64,000 nt of DNA from Cognatundibacterium squillarum. GTDB taxonomy: Bacteria > Pseudomonadota > Gammaproteobacteria > Burkholderiales > Burkholderiaceae_D. This document shows positions 47,320-56,072 of the stretch, piece after piece. The stretch is from assembly GCF_014652435.1 (NCBI RefSeq), contig NZ_BMYU01000005.1, positions 233,527 to 297,526 of the forward strand, written 5' to 3'. Numbering within the stretch: position 1 is the first letter of the stretch; each line of letters begins with the position of its first letter. The notes beneath the pieces are model-generated. The model worked only from the letters and a program-made list of their open reading frames with translations. It was not told where the DNA came from and made no database searches. Both the position numbers and the translations under genes were made by a program.

Positions 47320-47678
47320 AAGTCAGGTACAAACCCACTCGCCACGCTCGCCTAAGGCAGGCCAACAGCGCCTGCCAGCCTCTGTGCCTATGCAGATCTC
47401 CGCATCACCTCAAAAAACACCTGCCCGCTCAGCCAGCAAATTCGCGGACGTCCGTGAAAAAGCCGGTTTTTCTGTGCTGAAGTCCGCATTTTGCATGTGA
47501 AATGCATATTTTCCGTTCTGAATTGATTTCCGGGAGCAGGCGGAAGTGTATTCAGTTATTGATGCTGATATTGCAATTTGTGAGGAGCTGAAATGCTCCC
47601 TTCGGGTGTTTACTCCGGTTGACGGGTTTCAGCTTGCAATGCGCAATACAAACGGGACGTGGAGAATGACGGCAATGG
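47320..47678. other. Noncoding stretch after cobQ with a repeat copy
   Basis: 359 bases without a recognisable gene, dominated by repeat copy 4 at 47398-47507. Frames through it on the plus strand (up to 47998) lie opposite the membrane-protein gene and have no family features. No clear cobQ terminator is visible besides hairpins inside the repeat. Confidence 0.5.
47398..47507 (+). repeat. Dispersed intergenic repeat, copy 4 (110 bp; left flank of the peptide module)
   Basis: Aligns without gaps to 48836-48945 with about nine mismatches in 110 (92% identity). It contains CTGCCCGCTCAGCCAGCAAA, the palindrome CGGACGTCCG, an A-run/GCCGG/T-run block and CCGCATTTTGCATGTGAA. Both copies point the same way. 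Confidence 0.9.
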
Positions 47679-48035
47679 TCAGAGCTTTCCATGAACAGTC
47701 GCAAGAAGAAGAACAGTCATCACAATGGTGCCCGCGACCACCATGCGGAGTTTCCGGTGATTGTCCCGGGTTTCATCGGGATGGGTTTCTGATAAGTAGC
47801 GCCACTCGTCAATCCATTTTTGCCGAACCAGAAAACGTGACCAGGCGGGCGGAGAGTAAAGGCGGTAACCGCAAATGTAATTGGCTAGGACTAAATACGA
47901 ATAGAGCAAAAGCTCCAAATAATCTGCAATTGCAGATTCACGATCTAGGATTTTCCAACACTTCAGTGGAATCGCGATCAATATTCCCAGCCACATAGCT
48001 GTCATACTAAAACGCGTGTAAACGGGATTTTTCAT
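47679..48035 (-). CDS. Small membrane protein, possible immunity or accessory protein of the neighbouring peptide
   Basis: A 118-residue protein of no recognised family. Three hydrophobic segments are seen: residues about 10-25 (MTAMWLGILIAIPLKCW), 41-58 (LELLLYSYLVLANYICGY) and 97-113 (VVAGTIVMTVLLLATV), with a charged central loop rich in Arg/Glu/Asp. It is on the same strand as, and 67 bases downstream of, the double-glycine peptide gene, the usual place for a bacteriocin immunity gene. The ribosome site is weak. The function is inferred from position only. Confidence 0.6.
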   Translation of the reverse strand: MKNPVYTRFSMTAMWLGILIAIPLKCWKILDRESAIADYLELLLYSYLVLANYICGYRLYSPPAWSRFLVRQKWIDEWRYLSETHPDETRDNHRKLRMVVAGTIVMTVLLLATVHGKL

Positions 48036-48048
48036 TTTTTAGATTTGG

Positions 48049-48085
48049 CAATATAGTCAGTACTATTGAGTGACTGACTATATTG
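48049..48085. promoter_or_regulatory. Perfect 13-bp inverted repeat between the peptide and membrane-protein genes
   Basis: CAATATAGTCAGT at 48049-48061 pairs exactly with ACTGACTATATTG at 48073-48085 around an 11-base loop. No T run follows on either strand. It may be a weak attenuator, an RNA-processing hairpin or an operator. Confidence 0.65.
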
Positions 48086-48102
48086 TTGTTAGAGATTGAT
48101 AA

Positions 48103-48330
48103 TCAGTTTTTTCCGCCCTGTGCGGGGACACGGCCACCCCGATTCCAGCGCGAATAAAGTTCGTCGCCAGCTGACCAGATAATACCGCCTAAAATTGCAC
48201 CTCCCAAAAATGCCCCACCAGTTCCGACAACCAGCAATCCAGCGATACCTCCAACGACTATACCTGCTGCGGTCGTGTTTCCATCACCACCATGAATTTG
48301 TTCTAATTCCTCAATTTTTAATTCTTGCAT
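48103..48330 (-). CDS. Bacteriocin/microcin-like peptide with double-glycine leader
   Basis: A 75-residue peptide. Residues 1-15, MQELKIEELEQIHGG, match the leader pattern of class II bacteriocins and class II microcins (hydrophobic residues spaced before a GG cleavage site). The 60-residue mature part has a long Gly/Ala/Val/Ile hydrophobic run with GxxxG motifs (AGIVVGGIAG, GGAFLGGAILGG), and ends in a charged, glycine-rich tail with no cysteine. A TAGGAG site lies 7 bases before the ATG. Such leaders are cut by C39-peptidase ABC exporters, and none is in the window. It could instead be a toxic membrane peptide of another sort. Confidence 0.7.
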   Translation of the reverse strand: MQELKIEELEQIHGGDGNTTAAGIVVGGIAGLLVVGTGGAFLGGAILGGIIWSAGDELYSRWNRGGRVPAQGGKN

Positions 48331-48835
48331 CGAAATCTCCTAAGTTGAATTTGGGGGAATTCCCGGCTCCAACTTTAGGGAAACAAGATTGTTTGATTGA
48401 AACATAAATCGAGCAAATTTAAGTAAACGTAATAATTGTGACACTCCGTTTGTCATTTGCAGCGGCGTATTCACTGAGAGTTACGGGATCCGAAGCGGCG
48501 ACTGTGCATCATTTATTTCTTTAATGCTTAAAAAATAACAATCTTCGCAAGTCGCGGGCTTTTTTGCGACATTCGTCGGTAAATGGAACCCGGAAATTTT
48601 GTTGCACTTTATGTGGTTGCAAACTTCGAGGGCACATCATTCTGTGGTTTTTTTTACAGTATTTTTGAACGCTTGCACTGTCCGGATTGAGCGCTCGCGC
48701 AGTTAGCAGTCTGCGTTGAACGTCGGTTTGGGTAAGAGTACGCATACTTTGCTATGAATGCACAAATGAATCGGTGCGAAGTGCCATGGTGGAATAGTTA
48801 CGGGTAGCTGTGGCAGTTATGGAACCTGTGCAGAA

Positions 48836-48945
48836 CTCCGCATCACCCCAAAAAGCACCTGCCCGCTCAGCCAGCAAATTCGCGGACGTCCGTGAAAAAA
48901 TCGTTTTTTCTATGCCGGAGTCCGCATTTTGCATGTGAATTGCAT
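48836..48945 (+). repeat. Dispersed intergenic repeat, copy 5 (110 bp; right flank of the peptide module)
   Basis: Direct partner of copy 4, same orientation and length. The two enclose 47508-48835, the peptide module. Details are given at copy 4. Confidence 0.9.
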
Positions 48946-48996
48946 TATTTCAGCAGAGGGGGAGTAACAGCTTGGATGGGTGTTGTGTACAAAAGA

Positions 48997-49024
48997 AAAC
49001 AACCCGCTTTGCGGCGGGTTGTTT
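48997..49024 (-). terminator. Terminator of the Sel1-repeat gene
   Basis: AAACAACCCGC paired with GCGGGTTGTTT, about 30 bases beyond the stop of the minus-strand gene. Confidence 0.8.
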
Positions 49025-49051
49025 ATCCATGCAAAATTTGTCTTTTGCCGT

Positions 49052-49771
49052 TCAGGTGGTTTCGGCATTGGCATCAAATTCAGATTGCCATTCTTCTGCC
49101 AGTGCTTTGGCTTTTTCCAGTTGATCTTCACTCAGCTGCTTTTCCGCGTATTCGCGGTACACAGCGGCATCATCGTAATCGCCGGCTAGCAGCATCCATT
49201 TGTAACCTTCCACCAGATCCGGCTTCATCCCTTTACCTTTGAAATACATCAGGCCCAGCTGATACTGAGCGCTGGCGTTACCCTGATCTGCTGCTTTCTG
49301 AAACAGATCCTGCGCCTGTTTGTAATTCAGCGGGACGGCATTGCCGGTGACATACAGCACACCCAGGCTGTATTGCGCATCCGGATAACCCTGATCTGCC
49401 GCTTTGCGGAACCAGTTCACTGCGGTACCGTAATCCGGTTGTACGCCTTTGCCTTTGGCATACATGCGCGCCAGATTGGTTTCGGCGCGGACATTGCCTT
49501 GTTCTGCCGATTTGGTGAACCATTCGAGGGCCTGCGCATAATCTTCTTCCACGCCTTCACCTTTCAGGTACATCAGCCCCAGATTGAACTGGGCATCAGC
49601 ATTTCCGTCTTCTGCAGCTTCGCGGAAAGATTCAATGGCTTCAGCGTACTCTTCATTTTCATAAGCACTGACCGCGTTTTCAAACACATTGGCATGTGCA
49701 AAATGCAAACCCGCGCCGGCAACGGCGAGCAGGCCGGTTAATACGAGGGGACGAAATATGCGGCGATTCAT
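49052..49771 (-). CDS. Secreted Sel1-like (SLR/TPR) repeat protein
   Basis: A 239-residue protein. Residues 1-27 are a signal peptide (ending FAHA). The rest is four to five Sel1-like repeats of about 36 residues, each with A-E-x-x-x-Y/F and LGxMYxxGxGV signatures (FNLGLMYLKGEGVEEDYAQA, LARMYAKGKGVQPDYGTA, LGVLYVTGNAVPLNYKQA). Such helical solenoids are protein-protein scaffolds, often periplasmic. The C-terminal 60 residues are acidic. No partner is evident in the neighbourhood. Confidence 0.9.
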   Translation of the reverse strand: MNRRIFRPLVLTGLLAVAGAGLHFAHANVFENAVSAYENEEYAEAIESFREAAEDGNADAQFNLGLMYLKGEGVEEDYAQALEWFTKSAEQGNVRAETNLARMYAKGKGVQPDYGTAVNWFRKAADQGYPDAQYSLGVLYVTGNAVPLNYKQAQDLFQKAADQGNASAQYQLGLMYFKGKGMKPDLVEGYKWMLLAGDYDDAAVYREYAEKQLSEDQLEKAKALAEEWQSEFDANAETT

Positions 49772-49958
49772 GATGATTTCCTGAGTGTTTCCGGTTCACG
49801 TTCCATTGTAGACCGCGCTTGGCAGAAGGAAAAGTCGGGAAAATTGCTATATGGCAATAAATTTCGCGAAAGTAACAATGATTTGCGAACCTGACAAAAA
49901 ATTAAGCTTCCTCCGGCAGATACTGCCGCATAAAAGTATATTTTTCGCCAGTGAGCGA

Positions 49959-50621
49959 TCAAAACAGGCTGAGTTGCGGTTCGGGCGTATTGTCTACCGG
50001 TTCCGCCTGCAACCAGTGCGCGTCCGGCAGTTGCAGCAGCCCGGTTGCGAATTGCAGATCGGTGTGGTGCAGCCAGGCATCGTAGTCCTTCGCCGCAATC
50101 ACGACCAGTGAACGTTTCTCATCTGCAGGCGGATGAAACCGCGACATCAGCGGATGCTGATCTGCGTTGACGGTAATCTGCGTGAAACTGTGCACGATTT
50201 CGCCCTCGGGAGTGCGTCGGCTGCGATACAGGCCGGCCACTGCGAAATCCTCGCCGCTAGCCATCGCAATCTTCCAGCGCTGCGCCCGCCCGCTCTCGTA
50301 GTTGGGTTCGCAAAAATACTGCATAGGAACAAGGCAGCGCTGTCCGCGTTGCCAGTGCCGGGCAAAACTCGGTAAAGCGGCAATGGTTTCCGCTCTGGCG
50401 TTCATCGTACTGAATGGTTTGCGTCCGGCCGGAAATTCGGACTTTGCAATCAGTCCGAATCCGGCCAGCACGACTTCGCGCTGACCGGCATGGTCTGGCT
50501 TAATAATCGGTGCCGCATAGTCTTGCCATACTTCCGGTTTCCATTCCGGCAGACTGTCTGTGTTGACGGCAAAATGTTTTTCCAGTGCGTCGCGGCGGCT
50601 GGGCGTGTAATTGACGCACAT
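49959..50621 (-). CDS. SRAP (HMCES/YedK) family DNA-protein crosslink protein
   Basis: A 220-residue SRAP-domain protein. Catalytic cysteine is residue 2 (MCVNYTP), and the other conserved elements NARAETIAALPSF (active-site Asn and Glu) and the histidine in NADQHPLMSRFHPP are in place. These proteins crosslink to abasic sites in single-stranded DNA and shield them. The initiator methionine must be removed for Cys2 to react, so the start at 50621 is fixed. The DUF4272-like gene lies just upstream on the same strand with three bases between. Confidence 0.92.
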   Translation of the reverse strand: MCVNYTPSRRDALEKHFAVNTDSLPEWKPEVWQDYAAPIIKPDHAGQREVVLAGFGLIAKSEFPAGRKPFSTMNARAETIAALPSFARHWQRGQRCLVPMQYFCEPNYESGRAQRWKIAMASGEDFAVAGLYRSRRTPEGEIVHSFTQITVNADQHPLMSRFHPPADEKRSLVVIAAKDYDAWLHHTDLQFATGLLQLPDAHWLQAEPVDNTPEPQLSLF

Positions 50622-50624
50622 TGC

Positions 50625-51233
50625 TCAGCCGGCAGTTTCTGTGCTGACCAGATCCCAGTCAGCTTCATCTTCGTAGCAAATCATCCAGTTTGCGGCGCGA
50701 TGCCACGCTTCCACAGCGATAGCATCCAGTCTGCCCGGGACGGGCCTGTTTTGCAGATGTGCATGGCGCACAGCCCAGTGGAAGCGGTAGAGTAAATCCG
50801 CCCAGTCCAGTAAGTCGGTTTTGCTGCGCAGGTGCAGTGCTCGCGCTTCATGTACGGTGGTAATTTTTTGCAGGTCGGGCTGACCGCTGTGCTGATCCGG
50901 CATCCCTGGTTTGTTTTCCAGACCGGCAGCCCACATCAGAAAGCACAGCGCATGGCGAGATGATTGCTGCAGCTGCAATGCGCTGGCGTCATCCAGATTG
51001 CCATCCAGTAAAGCCTGCTCTTGTTTGCTGAGGGCAGCGGAACTGCTGTCGGTAGCGTGTTGCGGGTAAGTGCAGACAGTTGCCAGCGCCTGCAGGCGTT
51101 GAAGTACTGCATCTGCACCGCGAATCTGAATTTCATCTTCGGATTCGATCGTCGGCAACTGAAGATTCAGTCGTATGCCGCGTTTGTGCAGCGTTAATTC
51201 GGAAAGTTCTTTGCGAATCTCTGGGGATTTCAT
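50625..51233 (-). CDS. DUF4272 family protein
   Basis: A 202-residue protein whose C-terminal half matches the DUF4272 pattern: a hydrophobic LCFLMWAAGLE segment, LLDWADLLYRFHWAVRHA and, at the end, EAWHRAANWMICYEDEADWD. Function of the family is unknown, and no enzyme motif is seen. The ATG at 51233 is preceded by AAGGAG at about ten bases. It precedes the SRAP gene almost without a gap, suggesting an operon. Confidence 0.7.
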   Translation of the reverse strand: MKSPEIRKELSELTLHKRGIRLNLQLPTIESEDEIQIRGADAVLQRLQALATVCTYPQHATDSSSAALSKQEQALLDGNLDDASALQLQQSSRHALCFLMWAAGLENKPGMPDQHSGQPDLQKITTVHEARALHLRSKTDLLDWADLLYRFHWAVRHAHLQNRPVPGRLDAIAVEAWHRAANWMICYEDEADWDLVSTETAG

Positions 51234-51302
51234 GTAATACGACTCCTTAATGCCCTGCATTGTACGTCAGTGGTGTGCAATGCAGGGGAAAACGGAGTGC
51301 AC

Positions 51303-51650
51303 TTAAGCGGTGCGGCGGGAAGGACGTGCGATCAGGTACACGATGCCCGCCAGTAACAGAAACGGCAGGGCGAGCGGGAGCAGGGACACTGCCAGTGCCA
51401 CCACGACCAGTCCGGCGACAACCACCATCAGTGCAGAGACACCCGCGATCACCAGTCCGGTACACGCCAGCGCAAAAACGGTTGCCAGTACACCAATCCC
51501 TAAGCCACCAGCCAGCATTGAGAAGCCGAACAGACCACCAATCTCATGGTCATTCACCACTACGTGCGCATCCGGTGAAAATTGCCAGGCAAGGCCGGCG
51601 ATCAGCAGGACAGTCAGAATTGCGATAGCAGCAGTTTTTTGAATACGCAT
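51303..51650 (-). CDS. Small multi-helix membrane protein
   Basis: A 115-residue, very hydrophobic protein with an N-terminal hydrophobic segment (residues 7-20), then three further segments rich in Gly, Ala, Val and Leu (GGLGIGVLATVFALACTGLVIA and similar) and a short basic tail ARPSRRTA. GGAGAACATC precedes the ATG at 51650. No family recognised. It stands alone between the DUF4272 gene and tRNA-Ser. Likely inner-membrane. Confidence 0.65.
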   Translation of the reverse strand: MRIQKTAAIAILTVLLIAGLAWQFSPDAHVVVNDHEIGGLFGFSMLAGGLGIGVLATVFALACTGLVIAGVSALMVVVAGLVVVALAVSLLPLALPFLLLAGIVYLIARPSRRTA

Positions 51651-51845
51651 GATGTTCTCCTTGTGAAGTGTCTTTGTTGTCAGCATCCCGTGTGCATGAG
51701 TACAGAATAATGCGCTGCCGGAGTGCGCTCAACGGGAATGCGACAGGGCGTAAAAAAGCAGGGATGTAATGCAGACAGCGCTGATGAACAGAAACAATCA
51801 GGCGTAGCGGCGGAGGGGCTATTTGTGTTGATGAACCGTTAAAAC

Positions 51846-51878
51846 AAAAAGCCCGCTGTTTTTGCAGCGGGCTTTTTT
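51846..51878 (-). terminator. Terminator after tRNA-Ser
   Basis: AAAAAGCCCGCTG paired with CAGCGGGCTTTTT around a short loop, a few bases beyond the tRNA 3' end. Confidence 0.85.
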
Positions 51879-51883
51879 AATTC

Positions 51884-51973
51884 TGGCGGAGAAGGGGGGA
51901 TTCGAACCCCCGGTAGGTATTACCCTACGCACGCTTTCCAGGCGTGTGACTTAAACCACTCATCCACCTCTCC
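51884..51973 (-). tRNA. tRNA-Ser (anticodon GGA)
   Basis: A 90-base type II tRNA with the long variable arm of serine tRNAs. The acceptor stem is GGAGAGG/CTTCTCC with G73 and an encoded CCA. The anticodon GGA (51937-51939) reads UCC/UCU. GGTTCGAATCC gives the T loop. Confidence 0.96.
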
Positions 51974-52065
51974 AGGCATTCTTTCGCGTTCAGCGAAGAC
52001 CAAGACTATAGCAAAGGATTGCAGAAAAAGGAAGAGCTGTTGCGCAGCTTTTACAGCAAAGTTCC

Positions 52066-52530
52066 TTATGCGCCTGTCCACGGCAACTGTCGGAAGCACC
52101 ATCCGCCGACGGTTTTACGGTGTCCGGCTGTATCTTTATCGCCTTCAAAACCTTCCAGAATATCAAAACACTGCGTATAGCCTGCTTCGGTGGCAGCTTT
52201 CGCTGCGTGTCGCGAGCGTACGCCGGAGCGGCACAAAAACACGATGCAACGTTGTTTGTCAGGAACTGTTTCTTTCAACTGGCTGAGAAATGCCGGATTT
52301 GGTGTGCCGCCGGGGTACAAACTCCACTGCACAGCACCGTGCTGCTGTTCCGGAACACTGACTTTGCCAATCCAGTCGCGCTCAGCCTGCGTGCGCACAT
52401 CAATCAGTATGACCGAAGGGTCTTGCTGTAGTAAATTCCATGCTTCTTCCGGCGTAACAGCGCCTGCATAAGGTAGCTGCTGTTCAGTGGCGCGTGCGGA
52501 GGCATGGCTTAAAATTTCCTGAGCGGACAT
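52066..52530 (-). CDS. Rhodanese-like domain protein
   Basis: A 154-residue single rhodanese domain. The active-site loop is FLCRSGVRSRHAAKAA with the catalytic cysteine, preceded by LIDVRTQAERDWIG and the conserved GGTPNPAFLSQL segment. Such proteins carry persulfide sulfur. The preferred start is the ATG at 52530 with GGAAAC upstream; an ATG four codons earlier (52542) is possible. The C-terminal GGWCFRQLPWTGA has another cysteine. Confidence 0.88.
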   Translation of the reverse strand: MSAQEILSHASARATEQQLPYAGAVTPEEAWNLLQQDPSVILIDVRTQAERDWIGKVSVPEQQHGAVQWSLYPGGTPNPAFLSQLKETVPDKQRCIVFLCRSGVRSRHAAKAATEAGYTQCFDILEGFEGDKDTAGHRKTVGGWCFRQLPWTGA

Positions 52531-52610
52531 ATTCGTTTCCATCGAAGGTTTCAGCTAAAAATAGTACAGTCAATTCGGAAAGTGTATCGCCGGAATGAAT
52601 TTTGCCGGTA

Positions 52611-55571
52611 TCAGGCATGCAATTCTGCGGTACTGTTTCCGCGTTGCGGAAGGCTGAGTGTAGCAGATGGTTTACCAAACAAATATCCCTGGTATGCATG
52701 ACAATCCAGTGTTTGTAAAAAGCTCCGCTGAGATTCCTGCTCAACACCTTCAGCAATGACGGAAAGCCCGAGACTTTTTCCGAGACCAATAATGGTTCTG
52801 ACGATAGCAGCATCACTAGGATTGACCAGAATATCTCGAACAAATGACTGATCGATTTTTAACTGTTGCAGAGGTAAGCGTTTGAGGTAGGCCAGAGACG
52901 AGTAGCCGGTTCCGAAATCATCCAGAGAGAAACAAATTCCATAAGAACGCAAAATGTGCATCCTTGTGATGGTTTGCTCAACATTGTCCAGCAACAGGCT
53001 TTCGGTCAATTCCAGCTTCAGACTGCCGGGCTGAATCTGATGCTGTGTTACTGCTTCCAGTACCGTATCGACAAAGTCATCCTGGCGGAATTGTTTGGCA
53101 CTGACATTAACCGACATCGTCATTGATGCATATACGGGATCAGTCTGCCACAGGGCTAGCTGCGCACATGCCTGATGCAACACCCATTTCCCGATTGGTA
53201 CAATCAGCCCCGTTTCTTCTGCAAGCGGAATAAATTCGGCTGGCGAAACCATGCCTTTTTTCGGATGCTGCCAGCGCAATAATGCTTCGGCCCCCAGCCA
53301 TTTGCCTGTGCTGTTTACTTGCGCCTGGTAAAACAGTCTGAATTCATGCTGGCGCAGGCCGTTTCTCAGATCGGCCTCCATTTCGGCGCGGGCAGCGATG
53401 ATGTTCAGCATTGCCGGATCAAAAAAGCAGGCATTGTCTCCACCGGCAGATTTCGCTTCATACATCGCAACTTCGACCTGTCTGAGTAATTCTTCAGCGG
53501 ATGTGTGACTTGCGCCGAATAATTCTATCCCCAGACTTGCTGTTGTATGAAAGTACTGCCCTTCGATGGTGAAGGGTTTTTTTATCTCTTCCAGAATCTG
53601 ATTGGCGATGGACTTCACTTCAATGACGGAATCCCGTATCTGGTCGCTGAGATCCTCAATAATCAGTGCGAACTCATCTCCGCCGATGCGGGCCAGCGTG
53701 TCACCCTTACCGGTTCTTGCCTGTAGCCGTTTGGCGACATGTTGCAGAATCAAATCGCCTTTACCATGCCCGCTGGTGTCATTAATCGTCTTAAAATTAT
53801 CCAGATCCAGAAATAAAATAGCGCCGAAGCGATTGCTGCGGGTATTGCTGACCATTGCATGCTGCAAGCGGTTGAGTAGCAGGCGACGATTCGCCAGGCC
53901 CGTCAGGGGATCGTGATATGCCAGATGTTCCAGCTTGGCTTCGGTCGCTTTCCTTTGCGTGATATCGAGCATGGTGCCCACATAATTAACAACGTCTCCG
54001 GACTCTGACCGGATTGCTGTAATGGTCAGCCATTCGGGGTAAATTTCACCGTTTTTTCTGCGATTCCAGATTTCCCCCTGCCAGACGCCTTTGGAATCCA
54101 GTTGTTCAGCCATGTCTTTATAGAAGCTGCCACCATGAATGCCGGATTTCAGTAAGCTGGTCGTTTTGCCAACAGCTTCTCCGCGCGAGTAGCCGGTGAT
54201 GCGTGTAAACGCCTGATTAATTCTCAGGATTTTGCGTTGTTCGTCGGTAATGACAATGCCTTCTTGTCCTTCAAATGCGATGGCAGCGATGCGTAAATCA
54301 TTTTCCACACGCTTGCGACTGGTTATATCCTGTGTTGTGCCAATCAGTCTCTGGCCTTCGGTAGGATGGGCTTCAAACGTCAGTTCAGAGTGAACCCAGC
54401 GAGTCTCTTCATCGAAAACTAAGCGATACTCGGCTGATGCGGACTGACCTGCACATGCCTTTTGCCAGCATTCTGTGATTTTTGCCCTGTCGTCAGCGTG
54501 GACTTTGGTGAGAAGTATATCTTTATTGACTTGGATCCCGGGATCCAGTCTCCAGATGCGGAAGGCTTCTTCGGAGCCCTTGAAATGTGCGCCGGATAAA
54601 GGCGCACTCCAGTTGCCAGTATGGGAAATCGCCTGAGCGCGTTTTAAGTCTTGTTCCGTTTCGGCAAGCTCGCGGGTTCGTTCTTTGACCAGGCTATGCA
54701 GTTGTTTTTTCTGTCCCCAGTTAGTGGCGAGCATTCGTATCAGAATTGTGAGCATCAGGCTAAGGATGAGCCCGACCATATAGCGTCCATAGTGCAGTAT
54801 CGGATTCGTTTTTCCTGCTGACTTCAGATCAAAATACCATTCGGTATTTGGCAGTGCAAAGCGGTGGCTGACTGCAGGCGCGCCGCTGTATCCTTCGCTG
54901 CGATGGATGATTTGCACCTCACCGTCGTTTGGCTGCCTACGCCAAATTTGATATTCGTAGCCGCGTTGGCTGAGCAAAGGGACTTCTGTGCTGGCTATCA
55001 GCTTATCCATTTCAATGATGACGGAAATAAAGCCCCAGAAACGGGCATCTCCGGCTTCAGATGGCAGGAAAACAGGCAATCGTCCGATTAAGCCGGTTTT
55101 TCCGACTAGTAGCGGTAGCGGGCCGGCAAGGGTTAGTTGCCCGCTTTGTAGGGCGATTCTCGATTCGGTCTCGTGTTTGGGATTGGTCAGCAAATTGAGG
55201 CCGAGCCCTACTTCACCCCGTTCCTTTGGAATGACGACACTGGTAATGCCTCCCGGTGCCAGATAAATTGCTGCAACTCCCGGATAAAACGGGATCAGTG
55301 CATTTGCAAATTGTTGAAACTGGGCTGCTTCTCCGTGCTTCTCTTTAATATGTGCAGCGACGGCGTAGCTGACTGCCAGATTTTCGCGAATGCGGCTTTC
55401 CAGCGCGTGCGACTGCATGATTGCGATTTCTGAAAGTGCTGCCGCTTGCTCAGATTGTTCCGCCTGGTCGAGTTCTGCAACCCATATAATGTTTGCACCC
55501 AGCGCAATAATAAAAATCATGGCTGTTGAAATGCGAGGGTACTTCAGCAGCAGATTCAGCAGAAAAGACAT
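52611..55571 (-). CDS. Membrane CHASE-PAS-PAS-GGDEF-EAL signalling protein
   Basis: A 986-residue protein. Two membrane segments (about residues 14-30 and 264-285) bracket a CHASE-type periplasmic sensor. Two PAS domains follow (the second with a clear PAC, ITGYSRGEAVGKT to VGTMLDITQRK). The GGDEF domain carries an intact RIGGDEFALI, the EAL domain GAEALLRW and LDDFGTGYSSLAYLKRLPL. It should bind or turn over cyclic di-GMP, and both catalytic signatures look intact. The signal is unknown. The gene is monocistronic. Confidence 0.95.
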   Translation of the reverse strand: MSFLLNLLLKYPRISTAMIFIIALGANIIWVAELDQAEQSEQAAALSEIAIMQSHALESRIRENLAVSYAVAAHIKEKHGEAAQFQQFANALIPFYPGVAAIYLAPGGITSVVIPKERGEVGLGLNLLTNPKHETESRIALQSGQLTLAGPLPLLVGKTGLIGRLPVFLPSEAGDARFWGFISVIIEMDKLIASTEVPLLSQRGYEYQIWRRQPNDGEVQIIHRSEGYSGAPAVSHRFALPNTEWYFDLKSAGKTNPILHYGRYMVGLILSLMLTILIRMLATNWGQKKQLHSLVKERTRELAETEQDLKRAQAISHTGNWSAPLSGAHFKGSEEAFRIWRLDPGIQVNKDILLTKVHADDRAKITECWQKACAGQSASAEYRLVFDEETRWVHSELTFEAHPTEGQRLIGTTQDITSRKRVENDLRIAAIAFEGQEGIVITDEQRKILRINQAFTRITGYSRGEAVGKTTSLLKSGIHGGSFYKDMAEQLDSKGVWQGEIWNRRKNGEIYPEWLTITAIRSESGDVVNYVGTMLDITQRKATEAKLEHLAYHDPLTGLANRRLLLNRLQHAMVSNTRSNRFGAILFLDLDNFKTINDTSGHGKGDLILQHVAKRLQARTGKGDTLARIGGDEFALIIEDLSDQIRDSVIEVKSIANQILEEIKKPFTIEGQYFHTTASLGIELFGASHTSAEELLRQVEVAMYEAKSAGGDNACFFDPAMLNIIAARAEMEADLRNGLRQHEFRLFYQAQVNSTGKWLGAEALLRWQHPKKGMVSPAEFIPLAEETGLIVPIGKWVLHQACAQLALWQTDPVYASMTMSVNVSAKQFRQDDFVDTVLEAVTQHQIQPGSLKLELTESLLLDNVEQTITRMHILRSYGICFSLDDFGTGYSSLAYLKRLPLQQLKIDQSFVRDILVNPSDAAIVRTIIGLGKSLGLSVIAEGVEQESQRSFLQTLDCHAYQGYLFGKPSATLSLPQRGNSTAELHA

Positions 55572-56003
55572 GTCCTTGAGAGCATTTTTCCGTTTGAGTC
55601 AGCGAAGCTGAAAAATCAGCTTTAGTACTGTCAGTAAATATCTGACTCAACTGTAAGTAGTGTATTTGTGGCTTTGTCGGATAATGTGGAGTGGGATATT
55701 GTCCGACATGCATTCTGCCGTGTATTGATGCAGCGCAGAGACTTCCGCATTAAGCTCGGGGATCAAAATTGCAACCCTTTCAGAGGCAATGATATCGTCG
55801 ATGTTGATCTTGGGTAACTATTTGACTTTTGCGCTGGCAGCTACGATAAGCCTGTGGTCGTATCAGAGTCAATCTGACTTGATCCAAAATTTGCAGTGAT
55901 ATGAGGCACATCAAGTTATGCCTGATTTGCCGGGCTTACTCTCGCTTAAGGGTTTTGGATCGGAGTGTCTCCGGTCATGCAGGGATTTGTTGATAAGTTT
56001 GAT

Positions 56004-56019
56004 TGCATCAAAATGGTGC
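56004..56019. promoter_or_regulatory. Putative NtrC binding site 1
   Basis: TGCATCAAAATGGTGC fits the TGCAC-N6-GGTGC enhancer pattern with one mismatch. Confidence 0.55.
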
Positions 56020-56031
56020 GGTTTCGAGTTC

Positions 56032-56047
56032 TGCACTTATTTGGTGC
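56032..56047. promoter_or_regulatory. Putative NtrC binding site 2
   Basis: TGCACTTATTTGGTGC is an exact TGCAC-N6-GGTGC match, the best of the three and 28 bases from site 1. Confidence 0.7.
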
Positions 56048-56072
56048 GAAACTTTTCTCTATTTGCGCGAAT

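Larger units (their letters stand above)
48331..49051. other. 721-base noncoding region upstream of the peptide gene, with repeat copy 5
   Basis: It contains the AT-rich upstream region of the minus-strand peptide gene (48346-48470), which presumably holds its promoter, repeat copy 5 (48836-48945) and the terminator of the Sel1 gene. A 74-codon frame on the minus strand (48521-48745, MRTLTQTDVQRRLL...) has no ribosome site and was judged too uncertain to call. Confidence 0.5.

Noticed and set aside
47546..47998. A 150-codon plus-strand frame overlapping the membrane-protein gene
   Set aside because: No ribosome site, no family or membrane features, and it lies opposite a gene with three clear hydrophobic segments.
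48521..48745. A 74-codon minus-strand frame starting MRTLTQTDVQRRLL
   Set aside because: The opening resembles a microcin leader for a few residues but no GG site follows, no ribosome site is seen and it is highly basic. Too weak to call.
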